Below, piece after piece: positions 22,534 to 34,770 of a DNA stretch of 64,000 bases. The DNA comes from Enoplolaimus lenunculus (Eukaryota; Nematoda; Enoplea; Enoplida; Thoracostomopsidae). The notes under the pieces were generated by a model. It was not told where the DNA came from. It worked only from the letters and a program-made list of their open reading frames with translations, and searched no databases. Position 1 is the stretch's first letter. Every line of letters starts with the position of its first letter. The DNA is taken from contig JASANG010003110.1 in assembly GCA_030248215.1 (NCBI GenBank), positions 69,501-133,500 of the forward strand, read 5' to 3'. The translations under genes and the position numbers were made by a program.

Positions 22534-22904
22534 AATTTCAACTAGAAAATTCGCAACGATCCAATAACGATGACAAAGGCAGCAGCAACAACCACAAAAA
22601 CAACAACAACGACAACCGAAGATGGACCTCAACAAAGCGACGAACACGGAGTCGGAGTCGCAAGCAAAAGTCGACACAACTACAAGGCAACTCAGGCAAC
22701 TGGAGCGAGTCACAGTTTCGACCAAATGCGAGTTTGTTGCATTGGAATTATCATTTGTTGAGTGCACATGATATTAAATACAGCGTTTGTCGGTGTTTGG
22801 TGATGTTTGATGGAACTCCGAATTGTCGTTACGGTATACAATTGACCATTAATATTGAAGGTCAACCGGAATTGGTTGATTGTAAAAGTCCACGTAGCCA
22901 ATGA
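22534..22904 (+). CDS. Candidate terminal coding exon, unrecognised
   Basis: After an acceptor (taaattttag) the frame FQLENSQRSNNDD stays open for 122 codons to TGA at 22902-22904. It covers an Asn/Asp-rich then Arg/Ser-rich linker (RRTRSRSRKQKS) and a Cys-containing end (KYSVCRCLVMFDGTPNCRYG). The GC-rich block coincides with this frame. The acceptor phase (2 nt completing a codon) equals that of exon 9 of the PAN/TSP1 gene, so exon 8 (ending at 20233) could splice to it as an alternative last exon. It may instead end a separate gene whose first exon is near 21502, although that donor phase does not fit directly. Confidence 0.5.
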
Positions 22905-23010
22905 AATTTCACATTTGGTATAAACTATTGTGTGTACGGTATATTACTTGGAGTACGATCTTTTACAAGAGTAGGGACGATGCTTTAACGTTTTCCTGCA
23001 TAGAGTATAC

Positions 23011-23221
23011 GGCACATGTATAGAACAGGGCCGGATCGTTTTCCCGCGGGGCTGTAATAGAGTCAGTTTAATCTTTAGACTAATTTTTTTTTGTTTAGGC
23101 TTAGGCTTAGGCTTAGGCTTACGAATAGGCTCATCTATACGCTTAGGCTTAGACTTAAGCATAGGCTTAGGCTAAGCAATATGCTTATATAACTGTTCCG
23201 GCCTTGTTCTATACATGGGCC
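23011..23221 (+). mobile_element. TG-MITE copy
   Basis: It starts ggcacatgtatagaacaggg, ends ttctatacatgggcc, and has about eight TTAGGC-type hexamers in two blocks. No target duplication could be matched in the flanks. Confidence 0.8.
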
Positions 23222-24882
23222 ATGTTACCTATGAACACCCAATCTACACAATTTAACGACAAGTACATATGGGTAGAATAAAAGCTACGTAAAAGAGTTG
23301 CCTTAAGTCCAAGTGTCAAGCGCCAATAAATGGTGATGGTATTGCACCCGTAAGGCCTCTGTTCGTATCTAAGCTTTAATAAAATACAAGTCTTGGTTAC
23401 AAAATAGTCATCAAAAATTGGTTAATTTTAACAATTCTAATGCACTTTGGCACTGTCCATTGCATGAAAACACTAGCGCCAGGCCAAAACTGCTTAAAAT
23501 ATGACCAATTATGTACAACGGTGTATTCAAGGAAAGCGTACGGAACAAAATATTACTTAAAATAGCAGTTGTCCGACTGAGAAAACGCACTTTTAGAGTT
23601 TCTGGACGCCATCGAGCGGTCAAAAATTTCTCGTTCGGAAAATAAAAAGGTTTTTTCCACATTTTTTCAATTGTGGCTAATTTAGCATCATTTTTTGACT
23701 TAATATTTTATGTTTTTAATAAAAATTGTTGTGTGTTAATTATGAAACATACATATTTTATATACATATAAACCAAAATATTTGCTTATTTAATGATCTT
23801 ATGTTCATGCTATTAGACAGGGCTCTTGCAACAAATTAGCCAGAACTCCAATGACAGACGATTGCAAAAGGCTGCGAATGCCGGTTGCTACGTTCCCAAC
23901 TGCACTAAAATGCAGCTCAGATTCGTCCCTTGGATAACAATTGAAGTAGCACTGTGTTTTCACGCCAGCAATTAACGAATTTCTTGAAGTAGCAGCAGAA
24001 ACGTCCGGAGTTTAAGATTCTATATAACCCACAAACTTGCTCGTTAGTACAGCGGACTACACAACTGTTTTGCATCCGTATCGGTGCAAATAATTGCGAT
24101 TTAGTAAACTCAAGAAAGTTTGTTTAGAAATTTTTGCAAAACATAATCTTACTTTTAAAAATCATTGTAACTCCATGACCGTAGTATTTATGAAATTTGA
24201 AAAGAATTAATGTTCTAAAATACGTATCTAAATCTGATTACAATATCAAACCAGCGGTCTATTTCATTGGCCAATGGTACAAAAACAGGTTACACACTGC
24301 TCCAATTTATTTTATCTCGTGGGTCCAAAGTTTGGGCCCATGCCAGGGTCAGGCCCGCTTAGGCCCGTGGGCTTAACGCAAGGACCCGTACCCGGCCGGG
24401 GTCCGCCGGAATTGGTCCAGGCCGGTTCCAAACCTGTATCGACCCCAACATAAATATTAAGTACAGGATTTCAAAAATTGCAGTTTATGTGCGATTTATA
24501 TGTCCGCTGAAATTTGGTCGCCACGAGAATGTTAAGGTTAAACCACAGGCTTTAGGCATTAGGCAAAGGCCTACGTTTTGGTATTCAGTCCAATCATATA
24601 TAAGACTAAAACCGTAAATGCATGTCATGGTTGTACACTATTGTGTGACTATGTTCTTTATAACAAAATAGGCGTTTTCAACCACAATTTAAAATGAATC
24701 TACAACAATTCGTCGTACGACAACTTTGAAGCCCAATTTTGTCTTAAAGCCTTGCCATAGGTTCACTATATAATCTAAGTCGACCTTTTGGCATACGTTC
24801 TGTAGCGTTACTTAAAGTCAAGGATGTCTATAACAATAGCGTGCAAAAATAATTAATGCTACAACCGCTCAGGACTACGGCA

Positions 24883-26244
24883 TACTCTAGTGACCCGAAT
24901 AAGAGGGTGTGGGGAAATAAGAGGTGGAATCCCCATTTGGAGTCCTAATGAATAGGAGTCCGTATCCCTAATAAGAGTCTGTAAGCGTATAGAGTCCCTG
25001 AACTCTAATTAGAGTCCATATCCCTAATTGTAGCGCATAAATGACTCCAGGACCAAATAATTTGAATTCAAAACTTTAAAGAGTACTTAAATTTCGAAAG
25101 AACATTCCTAAGTATAACCTTGTACGATTGCTCAAGCTATTGACGCAAAACAAACAAGCCATTTTGCCTTAAAGGCAAAGTGTAATCACCGCGATCCAAC
25201 ATGGCAGATGTCATATTATTAAAGCTTTTACGACTCGCATACGTATTTTGAGCACCGTTCCAGCATAGAACAATTATTCATTTAGACATATTTTAGTATT
25301 AGCGCAATTCAATGCGCGTATGGAGAATAACACAACATTAATGCGAGACTATCTTTAACAGTGTCTATTAATACGTAAAATAGATTCTTTCGCTCATGCG
25401 ACGGTTTCAATAGTCTTAGTCCACCTTTAACCAAACATGTTTAAGATATGACACCAATTGCATTATGAAAGTTGGACATTCGTGCAACTACGTTTACTAG
25501 TTTTTATTACAGAAAAATGAATTTCATTTTTTGTTGAAAAAACTTAATGATACATTCGCTGAACAACAACCAGACGGCGCAGTGTGTAGTAAGGTGTCGT
25601 TGGGATGAGTTACCGGAGCAGGGACTACTGGCTGACCGATCAAACGTGCTACAAAGGCACGAACACCAACATTTTATTTTTCTCAACTTAGCATTCATCA
25701 AACCTGTTCAATCAAAATTAATATACAATGCAGAATTTCAGTGGCTGAATTAAAACCGGAGCTGTAAAAATGAAAAAACAACTTTTAACTGTCGATGCTT
25801 CATAGTTTGTAAATTTTGTTCAATAATCATTTAAGTAAGATTAAATGGCAAAGCACAAATATCGAAGCTCTATTGAATGTTTGAAATCACTTTTCATTTG
25901 AATAAGCTTACACTTGCAAATAGTTTATGAGCTTTATCGCACGTCACACGGGTGTAAAAATTCTAGTTAAGAATTTGTATCACTAATTTCACTGAAAACA
26001 TTCTGCGGTATTTATAACGCATAAGTCTTTGAACTATACTGCTAGCGAATACACCAGTCGCCGCCAGAGGGCGGTGACAATAAACGTTTAGTTCAACGGA
26101 TAGTTGCAGTACCGGATATATATCAGTAACGCTAGGTCGCGGAGCGTGGGTTAAAAATAAATAGTCTGTAACCGTATAACAGGGGAGGTACCCTCTGGAG
26201 AGGCCAAATAAAAATTAGTCACTTTTATTCGGGTCACTACAGTA
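24883..26244 (-). mobile_element. Family E element, long 1.36-kb copy
   Basis: The left end tactctagtgacccgaataa and right end ttattcgggtcactacagta are inverted repeats. The first ~150 bp match the right part of the 314-bp copy at 3934-4247, and the last ~120 bp match its left part, both reverse complemented. The extra ~1.1 kb interior has no recognised transposase. A GC-richer piece at 25550-25680 holds short frames (for example SYRSRDYWLTDQTCYKG) that I cannot identify. Confidence 0.7.
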
Positions 26245-26552
26245 TGAAAACAACTAAGCATAATCCTAAACATAATCCTACCAATTTAAATACTTCAAAA
26301 TACGTTCTTTTTCTCAAAAAACATTTTAACAACCGCAAATATTTAATTTTAAAAAAGTTTTCTCGTTTTGACCGATTTAAGTAATTATAGGTTTCGTGTG
26401 GTAAAAACTATTTTTTAGAAAGACCAAAACTAAAACAGGTGATTGGCGTAAACCTATACGGTCTATGGACTGCCCATACATAAACAGCTATTTATATAAG
26501 CGCATTTTAGTTCGCTCGCTTATAACCGTATTATTTTCTTGTTTCTATTATA

Positions 26553-26700
26553 GATGTGCACCGGATATCCTGATATCCAGATATTAAAAATATCCGGATA
26601 TGTATTTCAAAACAAACGTGTATCCGCCGGATGATATCCGGATATGTGTTTTAAAAGAAACGTGTATCCGCCGGATAATCTATATCTTTACTCATGATAC
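26553..26700. repeat. ATATCCGG-rich imperfect repeat
   Basis: Opens tagatgtgcaccggatatcc and repeats gtgtatccgccggata and atatccggatatg. A related gtgcatccggatac piece is at 57152. The first bases resemble hAT-type ends, but no matching second end or target duplication was found. Confidence 0.4.
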
Positions 26701-27472
26701 AGCGTAGCTATCGAAAGATTTTTCCGAAGATATCCAACTCTGAACAAGCTGGGTACATCACTTCGTGTGGGATTTTATGGTTCCAGGCCAAAATTTTTAT
26801 AACATTAAAACTATTCTATGTCAGAATACGCTTCTTTGCCACCGCTGAAATACGTTTTGCCGCTGCTCAACCCTTCGATGCCGGCTTACAGTTGCGTGAC
26901 CATATTCAGTCAGTATACCCTGTATTTCCCTCTGTTTCACTGTTGCTTTCACAAGTTTTTAAAATGGGGCTCACAAATGTGCACAAGATTCCAAACACGA
27001 ATTTGGCCTTTCAATAACCCCCTCGCCATGTTCTTGACAATAAAACTTGGCTTTCAACAATAATTAAATCTACTCAAAATATCATTACCCCCCGTTGGTT
27101 TACGCATCTGCTCCTGTGATCCGCCTATAAAAATATACCGTTCTAGAAACCAATTTATCCGTCTGAAATACGAACCGGATAATAGTTTTCGGGTTTTATG
27201 TGCGACCACCAGAAAAAAAGCGCCCCGTTTTCCCATCAGCGTCTCTTTTGGACTGGCTAAATTGGTCTTGGCATTGATAATGTCGCATTTGTGCCTAGTT
27301 TTTTTTACGGTTTGAGCCTAAAATAGTTTATTACCGAGCGGAAGTTTGCCAGTTTAACGGCCCAGCTTCACTGTGTTGGCCAGATATGACCGCTTAGAGA
27401 CGCTATGATTCGATAAGAAGGGCCAAATATGTCATGTTGAATAGCATTTGTAAACGTCTAATGTTTCGAACA

Positions 27473-27726
27473 CACTGTAAATTCCAGTGAGTTGATTTTA
27501 ATTCAGAATGAGTTGAACCACTCAAACTGAGTTAGGACTATTAGAACTGGAAATTGTGAGTTTATTCAACTCATTCTAATTTAATTCATCAACTCCCCCG
27601 GAGTCGACTAAACACATAGTGATAGTCAACTCAACTCTCAGAGTGAGTTAAAGTTTACTGTTATTAACTCAGAAATAACTAAGTTTCCGTCTGAGTTGCT
27701 TAATTAACTCACTGGAATTTACAGTG
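27473..27726. mobile_element. Family H MITE, best copy
   Basis: The near-perfect inverted ends cactgtaaattccagtgagt and cactggaatttacagtg continue inward through gagttgattttaa-type sequence. Two more copies lie at 40033-40289 and 50627-50878, and an internal fragment at about 9415-9530. The interior is rich in actca/tgagt words. 254 bp. Confidence 0.8.
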
Positions 27727-28074
27727 CACGCTCTGAACAAAGTTGATGACTGTAGGTTTAGGCTTAGGTTTAGGCATTTTATTAATAGACGAATTTGAAG
27801 CGTAAGGTATTGGATAGGTTTCAGAAAAGTATTTTCATTATATAAATGAAATCAAACAGAAAATTAAAATCGGAATTTTGAGTTGCGTTCATATTTTTTG
27901 AAGTAATTTAGTATTTTGCGAAAGTTTTGAATATTTTGAAAAACAAGTTTTTAAACATTTTGCTAAACATTGCTTTGGTTCCTGTACACATTCTCCACAA
28001 TCGAGGTTAACGCCTAAGCTTAGCAAAAGGCTTCAGTTTAGGTATAGTAAGCCTAATTGTACAAACGACCGGGG

Positions 28075-28220
28075 GAGCAAGACTGGCGAACGTTTACGGA
28101 ACGCAATTTTTACTGTATGCGATATATGTATCAATTTTCAGCGAGAATTAATTGTACGGTAGATAGGCCGTTACCATTTTATCACAAAAAAAAATTTTTT
28201 GACGCTGCATCTGCTCATGA
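28075..28220 (+). repeat. Dispersed repeat N
   Basis: Third copy of the repeat in intron 1 of cyclase 2 and intron 1 of the PAN/TSP1 gene: ggaacgcaatttttactgta, tgcgatatatgt, ccattttatcac. The 71-codon open frame over it is not shared by the other copies. Confidence 0.5.
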
Positions 28221-28980
28221 GAAAGAGTGTCTTTTAACAAGTGTGTATTTGCCAATGACGTCATTGCTTTAAATGGAAAAAATGATACATCCTATTCCAT
28301 AGAGAAAATTGACCATAAACTAGGTTTTTTGACTAGTTTTGGCTGGTTTTATTTAATATATTTTGGGCAAAGTTGACACTTTTTGATCAATTTATAATAT
28401 TTTTTTAATTTTAAAGTATATTTTCGATTCGGGTACGAACACATTTAAAGGGCTGATGCTACGTTAGCGGCTAGCAGTTATTGAAATTAGATTAGGACTA
28501 AGCATGTTTAAACTTCGGCTTTAGGCTCATAGGAGGCTAAGGCTTAATACGATGTGCGTTTCGGTTAATGTTTACGCTAAATTCTAAGCTTATGCTTAGA
28601 GTTCGCGTTATGGCGTAGGATTCGCTAATCTCAGTGGCGTTTTAGCGTTTAGGCTTAGGATTAGGTTTAAGTTTACGGTCATGAATAGCCTTTTGGCCTA
28701 ACGAATTACCCGATTGGTGAATGGTGTTTTTTGCGCTTTGGTTTACGATTTAGACATGCGTTTTAGGCTCAGGTTCCTTATTATGTCAGGTTTTGGAAAT
28801 TAAAAATTTTAGATATGTTTTCAAAGACAGCACAACGTTCCTCGGCGTAAATATTTGACCCACAAACATCGAACGCAATACTGTGGCTTCCAATGGTTGA
28901 GGGTTAATACAAAAATGGTTCTTGCAATTAACTAAAACGTAGCTCTATTTTGGTGCAGTCAGGACTAACATAGAAATTTT

Positions 28981-29184
28981 TTTCCATGCATAGAACAGGG
29001 CCGGAACGTTTTCCGGAGAGGCTATAATGGAGTCAGTTTAGCTTAGACTATTTTTTGCTCATGCTTTCGCCTAGGCTTAGGCTTAGGAATAGGCTCATGT
29101 ATACGCTTAGGTTAGGCTTAGGCTTAGGCTTAGGCTTACGAAAATGCTTATACTACTGTTCCAGCCCTGTTCTATACATGGGTC
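28981..29184 (+). mobile_element. TG-MITE copy with perfect 8-bp target duplication
   Basis: It starts tttccatgcatagaacaggg, ends ttctatacatgggtc, and is flanked on both sides by GAAATTTT (28973-28980 and 29185-29192). Two TTAGGC blocks. 204 bp. Confidence 0.88.
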
Positions 29185-29886
29185 GAAATTTTGAAACATT
29201 TACTACTAAAAAGAACTTTGTTGCCAAAACTTTTACATAATTTATTTTTTCTACGAATCTAAAACTTTATTCTAAATCAAAAAGTATATATATTTTAAGT
29301 AAAAAACATTGCAATCTTATCGTTCGTCAGGTGGTTAGCGTTAACATAAATTGTTTAAATTTATTAATATTCAGTTATTTCCATGAGTTTGAAAATTTAA
29401 ACTGTATTTTAAAATGAAATTAACTGTAATATTTTTTCTCGTATTTACTACGAAAAGAAAGCGTTCTCAGTTTCAAACGCTTTATCTCACAGAATTCGAA
29501 ATCCTGCCTGGGCTTCTGCCTTAACATTTTGTCAACATTTTGGTTTATAACCGTGTCATTTTCGCCGTTTCCAGAGACGTAGGTACTAGATGGCTTAGGT
29601 ATTGGTATGATGGTTGTTAAGAGACCTCTAATGAACCATAAAGCCAATGATAGTATTTGTCAAATCTTCAGTGATGCTATATATAGCAGTATTAAGACGT
29701 TGTGAATGCCATGTTTAACCAGATCTTAACCGACGCGTATGCATGAAATTATTATTACACAATGTAGATGCGCTTTGTTCGATATCCAAATTTAGGTTTC
29801 AAGCTAAAATCAGGTTTGTCTGGTAAGCATTAATATTTCTGGTTTGAGTCAAATAATTAGTGTTCAATTGTTTTATATATATTTAC

Positions 29887-30074
29887 GGCCCACGTTACGA
29901 TAAGGGGCGTTCAGGTTTCTGGTGGGTCTATAAAAGAGCAGGTTTAGATTCTAGATTACATTTATTGCTTAGGCTTAGGTTTAGGCTTAGGAACAAGCTT
30001 TTGTAACTTAGGCTTAGGCTTAGGCTTAGGAATACGATTTATCTACGGTTACGGCCCTAAAAGTAACATTGGCC
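29887..30074 (+). mobile_element. TG-MITE subfamily B with 8-bp target duplication
   Basis: It starts ggcccacgttacg, ends aaaagtaacattggcc, and is flanked by ATATTTAC (29879-29886) and ATATTTGC (30075-30082). TTAGGC core. This subfamily has gttcaggtttctggtggg on the left and tacggccctaaaag on the right. Confidence 0.8.
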
Positions 30075-30084
30075 ATATTTGCTA

Positions 30085-30197
30085 TCACCCATAAGAGTAA
30101 GTTTAGATTTTAGATTACATTTTTTGCTTAATACGCTTAGGCTTAGCCTTAGAAATACGCTTAATCCACTGTTACGACCCTAAAAGTAACATTGGCC
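30085..30197 (+). mobile_element. TG-MITE subfamily B, partial second copy
   Basis: Repeats agagtaagtttagatttta, a short TTAGGC core and cctaaaagtaacattggcc, then atatttgatatt. It lies immediately after the previous copy and repeats its right flank, so the pair looks like a local duplication or tandem insertion. Confidence 0.6.
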
Positions 30198-30630
30198 ATA
30201 TTTGATATTCCACATTAAAGCTTACATTCTGACTTATTATCTGTTTACTTTCAAAATAACTGAAAACTTCTTTAATTACAACAAACATTAATATATAAAT
30301 GCCTCTTTGACAAACCAAGTGTAATAAACCATAATTAAAATCTTAGTTGTTCAAAAAATTTGAAAATCTTCATACAAAATTTAGCAATTATTCGCTTGCA
30401 GTTGTTGGCAAAAAAGTTATTAAACAACTCAAAATAAATCACAGCAAAGGTCCGTGAACTTAAATCGTAGAGGCAGGACGTCTTCTTCCATCTGTAAAAT
30501 AATTATTTTTTACGTCAATTTTGACACAAATTTATGGCCGTTTTTTTGTAAATTACGCACCTTCATAAAGTATCGCTTTACGACAACATTCTGGCTCGTT
30601 TAATAATTTTCGTCTGGCTCCACAAACCGA

Positions 30631-30966
30631 GACCCATGTAAAAGATCAGAGGCGGAATGTTTCTCCGAAACTGCAATTGAGTAACCTTAAGCTTTAGGCT
30701 AATTTTTGTGTGGTTTAGTCTTAGGTTTAGGCTTAGGAATATGCTCATTCTTACGCTTAGGCTTAGGCTTAGGCTTAGGAAAATGCTCATTCTTACGCTT
30801 AGGCTTAGGCTTAGACTTAGGCTTAGGCTTAGCAAAATGCTCATTCTTACGCTTAGGCTAATTCTTAAGCTTAAAATTTGCTCATTCTTACGCTTAGGCT
30901 TAGGCTTAGACTTAGGCTTCAAAATATGCTTACAATACTGTTCCGCCCCTGTTCTTTACATTGGCC
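30631..30966 (+). mobile_element. TG-MITE copy, expanded core
   Basis: It starts gacccatgtaaaa, ends ctttacattggcc, with flanks CAAACCGA and AAAACCGG (6/8). The core holds four successive aatgctcattcttacgctta + TTAGGC blocks (or close variants), showing internal tandem growth to 336 bp. The 101- and 114-codon frames across it read only the hexamer (Leu/Arg, Leu/Ser). Confidence 0.82.
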
Positions 30967-32300
30967 AAAACCGGCTGCGGCGTTTAAAAACCGTGACAAA
31001 TTTAATTCACTAATATCATATGCTCAATTGTAATGTTGTTGTTATCTCTATGGGGTTTTTTGGCCTTATCTTTTCTTTCGTTTATTTTCTCTCTGCCTTA
31101 TTACATTATTGCTATACGTCGAGTAGTGTTTTTTCTTATTTTTTTAACCAGATTCTGTTCAAATTGCCGGCTCCTTTGTGCTGTGGTTTTCATGGGTATG
31201 CCGGTTTTTTATGTCATTCATGACTATTGACCAAGTTTTTGTCGTATATATACTTATATACAATATATACATATATACAATATATGTATATATTTGGTAC
31301 TTAAATACGCTTGCCATCACATATTTTAAAATTTTTAAATTTTAGCAAAATTTAGGCATTATTTTTAATTTAGGTTTAGGCTTATGTTTAGGCTCAGATG
31401 TAAGCTTGTTGGAAATAAGCGTACATTATGTTTATATATTGTCTATTTATATGTAAATATGTCTTTTAGTTTTATGTTCATACGTCGTCCTTACAACACA
31501 GCTTTTTTTGGTGATTTCGTTTGCTGTCAGTATGTACAGTCTAGTTTTCGAAGCTATTTTTCAAGTGAGACAGTCTAATATTAGAAACTAATCCCGTATA
31601 GCAGATTCTGACTTTAAGTAATGCTACAGACCTGTAATACAAAAGGTCGAGTTAGGTTATAAAATGAACTTATGGTATGTTTCTGTAACCCAGCCAATTT
31701 TTCTACGCCTGAGCAACAAAATATGAAGGATCTTTATATAAAGATGCGTCGTAGCCTTATAATTTTAAATAAAAAAAATTAATTAATAATTTTTATATGT
31801 TCACTGCTGTACTTGAAAAACATGCTACAGCTCTTGTACGCATTTTTGTAGCACAGCGGCGGATCCAGAAATTTCCGACCTGAAGACAAGCAATCGAGTA
31901 ATAAAAAATTTCAAAATACGGCATCGAAGCTGTCGGTAATAGATGTTTCACTCGAAAGTTTCCAAAATTGCCTATTTTTGGTACACCTCAGGCTTATGAT
32001 TTGACTTATTTTATAAGTCTTCAACGTTGGGTTCAGGCTTAGGATTAGGGCTTGCGTGCAGAAATGGGTACAATAGTCACTGTGTGCTGCCGGGATACTT
32101 GAAACCGTTAGAGTTTTCGATAAACAAGAACTTCGAAATCAGAAACAAAAACGATTAAAAGTATTATTTTACTTTGCTAAGCGTTTCCGTTCAAAGTTAC
32201 TTTAATTTCCCAACAGAATTTGCGTTTGCAATGATAACTCGAGCAGTTTTCGATGATATTTGATGCAGGTTTAATCGAAAACTTTCTTTTATTACTAGTA

Positions 32301-32430
32301 CACTGCAAAAAATGGTGAGTCAAATTGACGCTCTCGGAAATAAAGGATCTACGGGAATACACAAACTGAGTCAAATTCAACTCCGCCAGTGTCAGACTCA
32401 TTGAGCCGTACGTTTGACTCTGGTGGAGTT
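32301..32430 (+). mobile_element. Family I element, left half only
   Basis: cactgcaaaaaatggtgagt and following gtcaaattgacgctctcgg match 8856-9065; the right terminus is not found. Confidence 0.55.
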
Positions 32431-33261
32431 TATTATTGTAGGATTTTTGCACTTAACCCCCTGTTGCCGTGCCCCTGAATACAGCAACGTACAGCCCCAG
32501 GACCGTCTCCAGATGGGCATTTCAGGGCTCAAACCATCCCCTTGGACTTGTTGTAATCAAGTTTTTAGACACACTTTCAGGTCGCAACACACCAAGCCCC
32601 CTTCGTAAAACTATAAAGAACGCAACCCCCTTCTACAAAATCCTAGCACCGCGTAAGCATAGCGCAAATTATTTCTCATCATATGCCAAAACTCCAAGTT
32701 TGACCTTACAAGCCGGAGCCGCTAATGAGGTCTCGTCCTACGACCGCAGGAAACAAATTATAGCATCAAATCGCTTTGTGAAACCTTGAAAATCAGTTGA
32801 TTTTATCCGCAGGCTGTTTCCGAACAGACGGAGTTCGCTTTTGCTGATCAGATAAAACTTTAATTCGCGATCGAAATTCAATAAATTGACGGTGTGGTAA
32901 CTTTTGAACTGAAACTAGCAAATGTACCATTGGCGTTGTAAGGATTTTTAATTTTCAAAAAAAAAAGTTTAAAATGATTCAAATTGATATTGTGAGAGCA
33001 ATTGTAGCGGTGCTTAATTTTAAATTTCGTAAAATAGTTTTTTTCTGACATTTTAAGTTTTATGTTTAACCAGTCAACTTGGTTGCAACATTTGCGAACC
33101 TAATTTTTTGACTTAGGTTCGCGTTGCAATTTGAAACACATTGAAACAATATGCGTATATTTTCACCTAATAGAACACTGTATAAACAAAATCTGAACAA
33201 TTTTCTATTTTGAGCTATGTTAACAAAACTTTACTAATATACAACTGATTTGCATAAAATC

Positions 33262-33365
33262 TGTTGGAACGTTGCCCAAAACCACGTATGTGGAGCGTTC
33301 CAGCTTTAATGATATAAATTGGAACGTTGCCCAAAAACGTATGTGGAGCGTTGAAGCTTTAATAA
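33262..33365 (-). repeat. Repeat K, two tandem partial units
   Basis: ttggaacgttgcccaaaa and acgtatgtggagcgtt occur twice in a row, each followed by agctttaat. These are end fragments of the K repeat. Confidence 0.55.
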
Positions 33366-34133
33366 TATAGATGAAGATAAGTGTTTAATAAATAGCTGTT
33401 TTGTGTACAAAAGTGTTATTAATGTGAAAATGTATACCTTTAGAATGACAACGCAGAAATGATAAGCGCAACAGGTGGTATGTTTTAAATTAAGAGTTAA
33501 AATGAAATAAATTCTGCCAATCTAAAAAAATATTATTTACTCAAGTAATTCCTGTAAGTGTTATGTTCACGTTAGCAACGCTACAACTACTCGAAAATGG
33601 TTAAGAAAATGTTGCGAGTGAAGCGAATAAGAAGCCAAACGCAATTTTAGTGATTTGTAAACGTAATTGCTACTGTTCAATATTTTGAGAAAATTTTATT
33701 ATATTCTATTTCGGCTGGATATGCGTATTGGGTCACCACAATTCCCTCATGCAGTAGCACCAATAATGTAGGTAAAAGATTATTTTTTCTTAAAATGCTA
33801 GCAAACTTGCTGCTTTGAAATATCTTGCAACTGTGGTTTGAACTGATATTTTTAATTTTAGTTCAAAATACTCATATTCTTTTGTTTTCGTATTTCGAAC
33901 AAGCCTCAGGCAAAATTATGCTGTTTCATTTTATGGTACGAACACTGTTGATTTTGATTATATTTACTAAAATGTGATTTTAAGAATTAGCGTCGCTTGT
34001 TTTTGTGAAAATCAAAAATTTTGTTGTACTGCCAAATGCTGGCTTTATTAAAGATTTTACTCGGTTTTTTGCTGATATTTTATATGAAGATTTGGTTCCT
34101 TTTTGAGATTTTTCGCGATTAGTTTTTGTTAAC

Positions 34134-34245
34134 GCTGTAGTAACCCGAATAAGAGGGGTGACTGACATTTATTTTGCCTGTACCAAAGCGTACGTTTCTG
34201 TTATTCGGTTACGGACTGTTATTTGTCTTTAATTCACCTTATGTT
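34134..34245 (+). mobile_element. Family E element, single left end
   Basis: gctgtagtaacccgaataag through gttattcggttacggactgt matches the left part of 3934-4247. The second end is absent. Confidence 0.6.
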
Positions 34246-34439
34246 AGTTGGATTTAACACCATTGTTTTCATATTCTTTTTTCGGTCAGAATGGATTGTT
34301 CCGAAGCATTTTGGCTGATTGCCATGTCCGTTAATTTTTTCATGGTCATAGAGTTTATGCGGGTTAATTGAGTTTATGTTGCATATTTGAGCATGAAAGG
34401 AAATACTCGTTGATTATGCGACTTTTGGTCTAAGTATAT

Positions 34440-34666
34440 CTGCTTAGTTCGTTGTTACCAACAAGCAGTACAACTACAACAAAATATATAAACAACAGCA
34501 AGTGCAGTTAATAATAGTACTAATAATAAAAATAAAAACAATAATAATAATAACAAGAAGAAGAATAAAAATTGTACTAATAATACTAATAATAGTAAAA
34601 TATAATTATAATAATAATACTAACAACAGTAATACAAATAGTACTAATGATACTAATAATTGTAAA

Positions 34667-34701
<35 letters not shown>

Positions 34702-34770
34702 GTAATATACAATAATAATAACAATAATAACAATAATAATAATAGTAATAATAATTTAAGAAATAAATAA
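34440..34770. repeat. AAT/AAC microsatellite
   Basis: About 300 bp of aataataat interspersed with aac, act and agt triplets; non-coding. Confidence 0.9.

Noticed and set aside
23411-23662. 83-codon minus-strand frame
   Set aside because: No acceptor/donor arrangement or family similarity recognised; kept out for lack of support.
26553-27300. hAT transposon with a coding region
   Set aside because: The start tagatgtgcaccgg is hAT-like, but no second terminus, duplication or transposase motif could be found in the following open frames.
30578-31013. Leu/Arg- and Leu/Ser-rich open frames
   Set aside because: Translations of the TTAGGC core of a TG-MITE.
32440-32790. 106-codon frame at 32469 as a gene
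   Set aside because: A GC-richer patch adjoining a broken family I element; no family motif, splice partners or start context, and the protein text looks random.
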